From Myxococcales bacterium (GTDB taxonomy: Bacteria; Myxococcota_A; Polyangia; Polyangiales; Houyiibacteriaceae), in the NCBI GenBank assembly GCA_009992505.1, contig JAACVI010000074.1, positions 1-33,062 of the forward strand: DNA of 33,062 bases, read 5' to 3'. Each line of letters begins with the position of its first letter. The stretch's first letter is position 1. The position numbers were made by a program, and so were the translations under genes. Shown here piece after piece: positions 7,067-13,861 of the stretch. The notes under the pieces were generated by a model that was not told the DNA's origin, made no database searches, and saw nothing but the letters and a program-made list of their open reading frames with translations.

Positions 7067-8059
7067 ATGGAGATCGACGCATTGCTCGAGGGCGCGCGGG
7101 CTGGAACCTTCCCGCCCTGCGTCGTCTTGGTGGGAGACGAGAGCTTCCTCGCGAGCCGCGCCGTGGACGCTCTGCGCAAGGCCGTCGTCGGGGACGGGCC
7201 GCGGGGTTTCAACGAGGATCTGTTCGAAGGACGCGGCGCCAAGGCGGCGACCGTGGTGTCGGCGGCGCAGACGCTGCCGATGATGGCCAGCGCCCGGCTG
7301 GTGCTGCTGCGGCGCGTCGACCAGATGAGCCCGACGGATCAGGCGAGCATGGGCGAGTACTTGGCCTCCCCCTCCGAGTCGACCTGCCTCTTGATGACGG
7401 CGGAGAAGCTCGACGGCCGAGGCAAGCTGGCCAAGGCCGCCAAGAAGTCGAAGGCCTGGGTCGACGTGCGTCCCTTGAAGCATGGCGCCCTGCGCAGCTT
7501 CGCCCAGAACGAGGCGCGCGCTCGAGGCCACGCGCTCTTGGGCAACGGCGTGGAGGCGCTGCTGGACGCCCTAGGCGAAGATCTGGCCGCAATCGACGAC
7601 GCCCTCGAGCGCCTCTCGCTCTTCGTGGGTCCCGGCGTGGCCATCGACGCCGAGGCCGTGCATGCCTGTGTCACCCGCGTCCGCGCCGACTCGATCTGGC
7701 TGCTGGTGGACGCCGTGGGGCTGAAGGAGCGCGACAAGGCGCTCGAGGCGGCGAGCTCGCTCCTGGCCGACCGACAACCGCCGCTGCGCATCCTGGCCAT
7801 GTTGGCGCGGCAGCTGCGCATGGTCGCGCGCATGCGTCAGGCGCTGGCCGAGGGTCTCCGTGGCGCCGAAGCCGCCAAGCAGGCGGGCGCGCCGCCCTTC
7901 AAGGCCGGCGAGCTGGGCCGCGCCGCCCAACGCTTCCGCCTGGCGGATCTGGGCCGCGCCTTCGAGACGCTGGCGGAGGTCGACATGGCCCTTAAGGGCA
8001 GCCGCCGCCCGCCCGAGACGATCCTGCAAGAAGGCATCCTGCGCCTCACGCATCGCTAA
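7067..8059 (+). CDS. holA: DNA polymerase III subunit delta
   Basis: The delta subunit of the clamp loader opens the beta sliding clamp. The 330-residue length fits the family (about 330-345). Visible features are the N-terminal beta-clamp-interacting region with VLVGDESFLASRAVDAL (about 20-36) in place of the usual YGEExFL block, the AAA-like domain with LVLLRRVDQM, the helical C-terminal collar domain with RILAMLARQLRMVARM, and the family's closing motif VDMALKGSRRPPETIL. As expected for delta it lacks a functional Walker A. The gene starts at 7067, 18 bp after the exported protein, with only a weak ribosome binding site. In many bacteria holA is followed by rpsT; here rpsT lies just downstream on the opposite strand. 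Confidence 0.9.
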   Translation: MEIDALLEGARAGTFPPCVVLVGDESFLASRAVDALRKAVVGDGPRGFNEDLFEGRGAKAATVVSAAQTLPMMASARLVLLRRVDQMSPTDQASMGEYLASPSESTCLLMTAEKLDGRGKLAKAAKKSKAWVDVRPLKHGALRSFAQNEARARGHALLGNGVEALLDALGEDLAAIDDALERLSLFVGPGVAIDAEAVHACVTRVRADSIWLLVDAVGLKERDKALEAASSLLADRQPPLRILAMLARQLRMVARMRQALAEGLRGAEAAKQAGAPPFKAGELGRAAQRFRLADLGRAFETLAEVDMALKGSRRPPETILQEGILRLTHR

Positions 8060-8061
8060 CG

Positions 8062-8075
8062 AGGGCGAGCGCCCT
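8062..8075. terminator. short hairpin after holA
   Basis: AGGGC (8062-8066), a 4-base loop GAGC, then GCCCT (8071-8075) form a small stem three bases after the holA stop. It lacks a T-run on either strand, so a role in termination between the convergent transcripts is only possible. Confidence 0.3.
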
Positions 8076-8238
8076 ACTCCGTCCAGGGCAACGTCGCTTC
8101 GACGGGTTCGGCGGCGTCGGCGCGCTGGGTCTGGAAATGCAGCGTCGTCGGCGTCGGAAAGTCGACCTGTCCGGGGTAGACGTAGTCCCAGTCCGCCCAG
8201 TCGACCTGCTGCGCGCAGCCCCAAGGCCGCGATGCGCT
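8074..8238 (-). pseudogene. open C-terminal gene remnant in frame with rpsT
   Basis: Reading on the minus strand after the last TAG of the 18-bp array, 54 sense codons remain open before a TAG at 8076-8074. The peptide has real protein character: it contains CAQQVDWADWDYVYPGQ, then DFPTPTTLHFQTQ, and ends LPWTE. The frame has no ATG or GTG start, and the only start-like codon is a TTG five codons from the end. It therefore looks like the 3' end of a gene whose 5' part was lost, or a region reached only by stop readthrough. It lies in exactly the same phase as rpsT. I do not recognise the family. The alternative is chance openness in GC-rich DNA, but three Trp and two Tyr in 54 residues argue against simple GC-rich noise. 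Confidence 0.4.
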
Positions 8239-8364
8239 CTAGGCCTGTTCGATACGCTAGGCCTGTTCGAGACCCTAGACCGCTTCGAAACCCTAGACCG
8301 CTTCGAAACCCTAGACCGCTTCGAAACCCTAGGCCGCTTCGAAACCCTAGGCCTCTTCGAGACC
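8239..8364 (-). repeat. seven 18-bp tandem copies of the rpsT 3' end including its stop codon
   Basis: Seven perfectly spaced 18-bp units start at 8239, 8257, 8275, 8293, 8311, 8329 and 8347. The unit at 8347-8364 is the real end of rpsT: on the minus strand GGTCTCGAAGAGGCCTAG encodes G-L-E-E-A-stop. The six downstream units are variants such as GGTTTCGAAGCGGCCTAG (G-F-E-A-A-stop), each keeping TAG in the rpsT frame. The central three units (8275-8328) are identical. Each unit carries a TTCGAA or TCGA palindrome, and several carry CCTAGG. Confidence 0.95.
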
Positions 8365-8616
8365 ACTGACGCGCTGAGTGAGGCGCGAGATGTAGCGGGA
8401 TCCCGTCTTGCGATGGAAGATGCCCTTGCTCACGGCCATGTCGATGCGACGAATCGCAGCCGGCAATGCGGCCTTGGCGGTGGCCATGTCTCCCGAGTCG
8501 ATGGCGGCGCGCACGCGCTTCACCAGCGTCCGCACGTGGGAGCGGATGGTCTTGTTGCGCGCGGTGCGCTTGAAGGTCTGTCGGATCCGCTTCTTCGCGG
8601 ACGCGTGATTGGCCAC
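8347..8616 (-). CDS. rpsT: 30S ribosomal protein S20
   Basis: An 89-residue basic protein that binds 16S rRNA in the small subunit. The N-terminus ANHASAKKRIRQTFKRT is the S20 hallmark, followed by NKTIRSHVRTLVKRV and the C-terminal KGIFHRKTGSRYISRLTQRV; length is normal (about 87-90). The start is the GTG at 8616, placed by this conserved N-terminus and by GGAG (8624-8627) seven bases before it; an in-frame codon at 8673 would add 19 non-family residues. A promoter at 8645-8673 predicts a leader of about 20 nt. The stop codon is part of a tandem array of 18-bp copies of the gene's own tail. It is transcribed opposite to holA and lies downstream of glgP on the same strand. Confidence 0.95.
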   Translation of the reverse strand: MANHASAKKRIRQTFKRTARNKTIRSHVRTLVKRVRAAIDSGDMATAKAALPAAIRRIDMAVSKGIFHRKTGSRYISRLTQRVSGLEEA

Positions 8617-8644
8617 AGCAGTTCTCCAGGTATCGAGGCTCGCC

Positions 8645-8673
8645 GATGTAGCCCTGGGACAAGGGCCTGTCAA
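8645..8673 (-). promoter_or_regulatory. rpsT promoter (sigma-70 type)
   Basis: On the minus strand a perfect -35 TTGACA (8673-8668) is separated by 17 bp from TACATC (8650-8645), a partial -10. Transcription would start near 8638, about 20 nt before the GTG of rpsT, leaving room for the GGAG ribosome binding site. The -10 matches the consensus at only three of six positions. Confidence 0.55.
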
Positions 8674-8841
8674 GGCAGTGCAGGCCGAGATCAGGCGGGT
8701 TCCGGGGCATGTGGGCGAGCGCGCCGTCCAGCGAGCCGACGCGATTGGACAAGATGGCTCGAGCCCAGGCGCTCTCGGAGTTCGACAGAACCTGACGCCG
8801 GACGGCGACCTCCTCGGGGGTCGCCGTCGACGCGTCGGGGA

Positions 8842-10989
8842 TCAGAGGTGCCGGAAGTCCGCGAGCTCGAGGCCCGCGGCGGGCAAGTAGAGGCCGGCCG
8901 CGTAGTCCTTGACCATGCGGTCCGAGTTGAAGCGCCAGGCCAGGGTCGCGATCGACCGTCGCACGCGCGTCAGCCAGCGATGGGGCCGGCCGTGCTCGTC
9001 GCGATCGTAGTAGAGCGGCACGACCTCGTCTTCGAGCGTGTGCATCAGGTCCACCGCGTCGCGCGCGTCCTGCACGTTGGGGTCCATGTGCACGCCGCCC
9101 GTGCCGATGGAGAAGCCGTTCATCCCGTCGTAGGCCTCGGCCCACCAGCCGTCGGGGATGGAGCAGTTCAGGCCGCCATTCAACACGACCTTCTGCCCGC
9201 TGGTGCCGGACGCCTCCAGAGGTCGACGCGGGTTGTTGAGCCACACGTCCACGCCCGAGGCGAGCTGACGGCCCACGGCGATGTCGTAGCCCTCGAGCAG
9301 CACGACCTTGCCCAGGAAGCGCGGTTCCCGGGAGACCTGGAACACGCGCTGCAAGACCGCCTTGCCGCCGTCGTCCTTGGGATGGGCCTTGCCCGCGAAG
9401 ATGAGCGTGAGCGGCCTCTCTGGATGGTTCACGAGCCGGTCGAGGCGATCGAGATCGTCGAGCACGAGCCCCGCGCGCTTGTAGGTCGCGAAGCGCCGGG
9501 CGAAGCCGATCAGGAGCCTGTCCGCGGCCAGCGCCGACTCCATCGCCTTGGCCACCGACTCGTCCTCGCCGCGTAGACGCGCGCGCTCGGGCGCGCGATG
9601 CCGCACGAAGCGGATCAGCTCCTCCTTCAGCGAGGTGCGTGCGGTCCACAGCGTGAGGTCCTCCACGCGCTCGATGGGCGCCCAGGTCGAGGGCTCCGCC
9701 TGCGCGCGACGCCAACCCAGAGGCAGGACCTCGTCGTAGACGCGGGACATGGCCGGTGCGAGCCAGGTCGGCAGATGCACGCCGTTGGTGATGTGACCGA
9801 TGGGCACGTCCTGCTCGGGGCGACCCGGCCACAGGCAGGTCCACATCTTGCGGCTGACCTGGCCGTGCAGCGCCGACACGCCGTTGGCGCGATGGGAGAG
9901 CTTGAGCGCGAGCACGGTCATGCAGAAGGTCTCGTGGCCGTCGTCGGGCCGCACGCGGCCGAGGCCGAGCAGCTCGCGCTCCGAGATGCCCAGGGCGTCG
10001 CGCAGAGGCCCGAGCTGTTGCTCGACCAGGTCGGGCTCGAAGCGGTCGTGACCCGCGGGCACGGGCGTGTGCGTGGTGAAGACGGTGCGGCTCGCCACCT
10101 GGAAGCTGGCGTCGGCGAAGCTCCGGCCTTCACGCGCCATCAGCTCGCGCGTGGCCTCGAGCGGCGCGAACGCGCTGTGCCCCTCGTTGAGGTGGTAGAC
10201 GCCGGGGCGGATGCCCATGGCGTGCAGAGCGCGCACGCCCCCCACGCCGAGCAAGAGCTCCTGCCGGGCGCGCATGTGACGATCCCCGCCGTACAGGCGC
10301 GCCGTCAGGCCGCGATCCTGCTCGTCGTTCTCCTCGACGTCCGAGTCGAGCAGGAAGAGGCGGATGCGTCCGACGTTGGCCTCCCAGACGCCCGCGTGCA
10401 GGATGCCCTCGCGGGTCGAGAGCTGGATGCGCAGCGGCTGGCCGGTGGAGTCGTGCACGAGCGAGAGCGGCTGCACCTCGGGATCCACCGTGGGGTAGGT
10501 CTCGTGCTGCCAGCCCGTGGCGTCGAAGTGCTGGGTGAAGTAGCCGCCCGCGTAGAGCAGACCGACCGCGACCAGAGGCAGGCCGAGATCCGAGGCGCTC
10601 TTCACGTGGTCGCCCGAGAGCACGCCGAGGCCACCCGAGTAGATGGGCAACGACTCGTGCAGACCGAATTCGGCGGAGAAGTAAGCCACGGGCCCGCCGG
10701 CCAACACGCCAGCGCGCGTGGGGCCCCAATCCGTGCGGCGCTCGAGGTAGTGCGCGTGCTCCAGCAGCAAGCGGTCGACGCGGGGGTGCAGATCGTGGGC
10801 GCGAGCGGCGGCGTCGAGCTCGGCGTCCGTGAGCGTCCCGAGCTGCGCCATCGGATCGTGTCCGCCGGACTCCCAACGTTCGGGGTCGAGGTCCCGGAAG
10901 ACGCTCTGGGCCCCGAAGTCCCACGCCCAGGCGAGATTGCTGCCCAAGCGCTTGAGCTTGTCCCGAAGGTCGTTGTCGTCACTTTGCAT
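8842..10989 (-). CDS. glgP: alpha-glucan phosphorylase (GT35 family)
   Basis: A 715-residue cytoplasmic enzyme that releases glucose-1-phosphate from glycogen or maltodextrins using pyridoxal phosphate. The length and the shortened N-terminus fit the bacterial 'alpha-glucan phosphorylase' branch rather than the ~830-residue glycogen phosphorylases. Landmarks are YFSAEFGLHESLPIYSGGLG near residue 100, HLNEGHSAFAPLE, TTHTPVPAGHDRF, ITNGVHLPTWLAP, FARRFATYKRAGL, and the PLP-lysine region EASGTSGQKVVLNGG (commonly SGTSGMK, here Gln before the Lys). The ATG at 10989 is preceded by AAGGGA with 5-bp spacing, so I prefer it to an in-frame codon at 11043. It is divergent from the RND transporter. Confidence 0.92.
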   Translation of the reverse strand: MQSDDNDLRDKLKRLGSNLAWAWDFGAQSVFRDLDPERWESGGHDPMAQLGTLTDAELDAAARAHDLHPRVDRLLLEHAHYLERRTDWGPTRAGVLAGGPVAYFSAEFGLHESLPIYSGGLGVLSGDHVKSASDLGLPLVAVGLLYAGGYFTQHFDATGWQHETYPTVDPEVQPLSLVHDSTGQPLRIQLSTREGILHAGVWEANVGRIRLFLLDSDVEENDEQDRGLTARLYGGDRHMRARQELLLGVGGVRALHAMGIRPGVYHLNEGHSAFAPLEATRELMAREGRSFADASFQVASRTVFTTHTPVPAGHDRFEPDLVEQQLGPLRDALGISERELLGLGRVRPDDGHETFCMTVLALKLSHRANGVSALHGQVSRKMWTCLWPGRPEQDVPIGHITNGVHLPTWLAPAMSRVYDEVLPLGWRRAQAEPSTWAPIERVEDLTLWTARTSLKEELIRFVRHRAPERARLRGEDESVAKAMESALAADRLLIGFARRFATYKRAGLVLDDLDRLDRLVNHPERPLTLIFAGKAHPKDDGGKAVLQRVFQVSREPRFLGKVVLLEGYDIAVGRQLASGVDVWLNNPRRPLEASGTSGQKVVLNGGLNCSIPDGWWAEAYDGMNGFSIGTGGVHMDPNVQDARDAVDLMHTLEDEVVPLYYDRDEHGRPHRWLTRVRRSIATLAWRFNSDRMVKDYAAGLYLPAAGLELADFRHL

Positions 10990-11174
10990 GGCTGTCCCTT
11001 GGCTGAGAGTGGCCTGACTCGCAGAGCCTAGCCCCCGGGTCAAGGCCTCCCGGGAGAACGCGTTTCACCACGGACATGGATCGCAGACGTGTGCGCGTGC
11101 CGCCTTGCGCGTACGCTCCGGGCCGTGAATGTTCCCGACCCGCCGACGTAGAACACGGCGGAGCCGGGTGGCGG
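10990..11174. promoter_or_regulatory. divergent region between glgP and RND transporter
   Basis: The 185-bp gap must drive both genes. For glgP a TTGACC (minus strand, near 11043-11038) is followed after 17 bp only by a weak GAGTCA, so a sigma-70 promoter is possible but unproven. Two CCCGGG sites flank it. No clear promoter was seen for the plus-strand gene; GGAG lies 11 bases before its ATG. Confidence 0.3.
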
Positions 11175-13757
11175 ATGAACGTAGACCACAAGCGAGACAT
11201 GCTCGACCGGCTCGCCCACTGGGTGACGGACGGCCGCGTGCGCGTGCTGACGGTGCTCGCGCTGCTCACGATCGTGCTGGCGACGCAGATCCCGGGCATC
11301 GAGATCGACTCGGCGCCCGAGAACCTACTGTCCTCCTTTGAGGGCAACGATCAGAGCGTGGCGGACGACTTCCATGCGGCCTTCGGCGACACCGACCGCG
11401 TGGTCGTGGTGCTGGTGCAGGCCGACGACATCCTGACCGAGACGCCCCTCGCCTACCTGCGCCGGCTGTCGCAGCACTTCGCCGCCGACCCCGCCGTGGA
11501 GCGCGTGGACGACATCACGCGTCTGCCCTTCCCGCGTCGCGCCGCGCCGGACGCGGAGCCCGCACCCTCGGGCGAGACCCTCGACGACATCGGCGACGCT
11601 CCAGCCGACGATCCGTCGGGCGAGACCCTGGACGACATCGGCGACGCGCAGGACAGCGAGGCCTGGCGAGACGATGTCTCGAACGACGCCATGGACGCCC
11701 TGCTCGATCTGATCGAGAGCGCGCCCGAGCGATTCCCAGGCGGCCTCGCCGGTCTCGGCCCCGAGCTGGCGAAGGTGAAGTCCGACGCCATCGTGCAGGG
11801 CGAGGAGGTCACGCCCGCCGACGTGACCGAGCTGCGGCGCGTGCTGGCCGACGCGCCCCTGGTCGAGGGCCGCCTGATCAGCCACGACCACAAGGTCGCG
11901 GTGGTCGCGCTGCGTCTGCGCGAGATGGGCGCGCGCGACATGCGCCACTGGGTCGAGAACGCCGAGGCGCAATTCACGACCACGCCTCCACCGAGCGGGG
12001 TCAGCGTCCACCTCGGCGGGCTGCCCTATCTGCGCAGCCAGATCGTGACCAACATGCGCTCGGACCAGCTCAAGCTGGTGCCGTTGACGCTGCTGGTCTG
12101 TGTCTTCTTGCTCTTCCTCTCCTTCCGCTGGCTGCCCGGCGTGATCCTGCCCATCGGGGCGGTGTTGATCTCGACCGTGATGGCGGTGGGAGGCATGGCG
12201 CTCGCGGGCGAGCCCATGAACGTGCTCAACAACATCATCCCGCCGTTGTTGATCATCATAGGCATCAGCGACTCGATCCACCTGATCGGGCGCTACCGGG
12301 AAGAGCTGCGGCGCGACGGCAACGTCGTGCGCGCGGGACACGTCACGGTGCGCACGATGGCGGTCGCGTGTCTGCTGACGTCCGTCACCACCGCGGTCGG
12401 CCTCGGCTCCTTGGTCGTGTCCCGCACGGTCATGCTGCGGCACTTCGGCATCACCGCCGCCATCGGCGTGATGGTCGCCTACGTCGTCACCATCACCTTC
12501 ATCCCCGGTGTGTTGACCTGGGTGAAGCCGCCCAAGCGTCAGGTCGAGGCGCGCTTCGCCGGCACGCTCGAGGTCGTCTTGATGAAGATGACGGCGCGCG
12601 TGCTGAAGCGCCCCTACCTCGTGCTCGCGGTCACCTCCGTGGCCCTGGCCGGCTGCATCTGGGGCGCCAGCGGCATCCGCGTCGACCACGCCTTGCTCGA
12701 CCAGTTCGACCCCTCCGATCCGGTGTACATCACCACGCGCCTGCTCGAACGCGAGCTGGACGGTGTGCGCCCGCTCGAGGTGATGGTGCACTCGAGCGAT
12801 CCCAGCGCTCTGACCAGCGCCGCGACCCTCGACGCCCTCGACGGCGTGGAGCGCTGGGCGCGGCAGCAACCCGCCGTGCTGTCCGTGACCGGCCCGAGCG
12901 ACCTGCTGCACGAGACCTGGCATCTCGTCACTGACGATCCGACCAGCCGCACCGAGCCCTTCGGAACCGACAAGCGCTCCCACGCCTTGATGACGCTGCT
13001 GGCCCAGCGCGCCACCAACCCGCTCGACAGCTTCCTCGGAGACGAGGGGCAGCTGCTCCGCATCCAGGTGAAGATGCGGGACGTGGGCGCACAGCGAAGC
13101 GTGGCGCTGATAGCTCAACTCGAGCAGCGCATGGAGGCGGCGACGACCTCGCTTCCGGGTGTGAAGGTCGCCTTCACCGGCGACGCCTACACCGGCTCGC
13201 GCGGTCAGGAGGCGGTGGTCCGCGATCTCTTGAGCAGCTTGATCACGGCCGTGTTGATCATCTTCGTGCTGCTGGCGCTGCTCTTCCGCTCGGTGCGCCT
13301 CGGTCTGCTGTCGATCCCGCCGAACCTGATCCCCCTGGTGGCCACGGTCGCCTACATGGTCGCGCGCGGCATCCCCTTGAACGCCGCCACGGCCATCGTC
13401 TTCTCCATCAGCATCGGCTTGGCCGTGGACGGAACCATCCACGTGCTGGCGCGCTTCCGCGAAGAGACGGGTCGCGGCATGACATCGAACGCAGCGCTCG
13501 TGCGTGCGGCACGTGGCACCGGACGCGCCATCGTGATCAGCGGCGTGACGCTGATGGCGGGCTTCGGCGTGCTGCTCTTCAGCTCCTTCGTGCCCGTGCG
13601 GCACTTCGGTGAATTGATCGCGATCACTGTCGGCTCCTCGCTGCTGGCGACCCTGGTCGTCCAACCCGCGCTGCTCGAGGTCGCGGGGCTACGGCGTCAT
13701 CAGAAGAAGGCGCTGGGCGACAAGCCCGGGAAAGCACGCGCGGCAGTCAAAAGCTGA
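11175..13757 (+). CDS. RND/MMPL-superfamily transporter (COG1033-type exporter)
   Basis: An 860-residue inner-membrane protein with the duplicated RND plan. TM1 is VRVLTVLALLTIVLATQIPG; then comes a large periplasmic loop, a block of five membrane segments starting near LVPLTLLVCVFLLFLSF, a second TM near YLVLAVTSVALAGCIWG, a second loop, and a second five-segment block from LLSSLITAVLIIFVLLALLF. Family motifs are present in both halves: GISDSIHLIGRYREEL and GLAVDGTIHVLARFREE. Such proteins export hydrophobic compounds or lipids; the substrate here is unknown. The first loop contains an acidic insert with an internal duplication. I start at the ATG at 11175 because the 33 codons upstream, from 11076, look non-coding. 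No adaptor or outer-membrane channel gene is adjacent. Confidence 0.88.
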   Translation: MNVDHKRDMLDRLAHWVTDGRVRVLTVLALLTIVLATQIPGIEIDSAPENLLSSFEGNDQSVADDFHAAFGDTDRVVVVLVQADDILTETPLAYLRRLSQHFAADPAVERVDDITRLPFPRRAAPDAEPAPSGETLDDIGDAPADDPSGETLDDIGDAQDSEAWRDDVSNDAMDALLDLIESAPERFPGGLAGLGPELAKVKSDAIVQGEEVTPADVTELRRVLADAPLVEGRLISHDHKVAVVALRLREMGARDMRHWVENAEAQFTTTPPPSGVSVHLGGLPYLRSQIVTNMRSDQLKLVPLTLLVCVFLLFLSFRWLPGVILPIGAVLISTVMAVGGMALAGEPMNVLNNIIPPLLIIIGISDSIHLIGRYREELRRDGNVVRAGHVTVRTMAVACLLTSVTTAVGLGSLVVSRTVMLRHFGITAAIGVMVAYVVTITFIPGVLTWVKPPKRQVEARFAGTLEVVLMKMTARVLKRPYLVLAVTSVALAGCIWGASGIRVDHALLDQFDPSDPVYITTRLLERELDGVRPLEVMVHSSDPSALTSAATLDALDGVERWARQQPAVLSVTGPSDLLHETWHLVTDDPTSRTEPFGTDKRSHALMTLLAQRATNPLDSFLGDEGQLLRIQVKMRDVGAQRSVALIAQLEQRMEAATTSLPGVKVAFTGDAYTGSRGQEAVVRDLLSSLITAVLIIFVLLALLFRSVRLGLLSIPPNLIPLVATVAYMVARGIPLNAATAIVFSISIGLAVDGTIHVLARFREETGRGMTSNAALVRAARGTGRAIVISGVTLMAGFGVLLFSSFVPVRHFGELIAITVGSSLLATLVVQPALLEVAGLRRHQKKALGDKPGKARAAVKS
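11568..11648 (+). repeat. 48-bp-period duplication inside the RND gene
   Basis: The block encoding SGETLDDIGDA occurs at 11568-11600 and again at 11616-11648 with only a few base differences. This gives two acidic 11-residue copies separated by PADDP in the first periplasmic loop. Confidence 0.85.
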
Positions 13758-13826
13758 GGCGTCCAGCGAGGGCTGAACGGGCCGCTCCACGGGCGGCGCT
13801 CCTGTCGACACGCAACCATGTCGAGG

Positions 13827-13856
13827 TTGACCGGGCCAGCGCCGCACCCCGATAAT
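13827..13856 (+). promoter_or_regulatory. promoter predicting a leaderless mRNA for the first MopE/RCC1 gene
   Basis: TTGACC (13827-13832, 5/6 to consensus), an 18-bp spacer and GATAAT (13851-13856, 5/6) form a good sigma-70-like promoter. Transcription would begin about 6-7 bp after the -10, at or next to the ATG at 13862. The only Shine-Dalgarno-like GAGG is one base from the ATG, too close to work, so the transcript may be leaderless. Confidence 0.5.
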
Positions 13857-13861
13857 GAGGC

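Noticed and set aside
8239-8364. CRISPR-like reading of the 18-bp repeats
   Set aside because: The units abut with no spacers, are too short, and are derived from the rpsT end; no cas gene is present.
8674-8841. Minus-strand gene fragment between glgP and rpsT
   Set aside because: An open frame continues through here, but it only reads through glgP out of frame, the segment lacks a good start, and it contains the rpsT promoter.
11325-13664. 779-codon minus-strand frame opposite the RND transporter
   Set aside because: Rich in His, Asp, Gln and Arg with no domain pattern; the plus strand encodes clear membrane segments.
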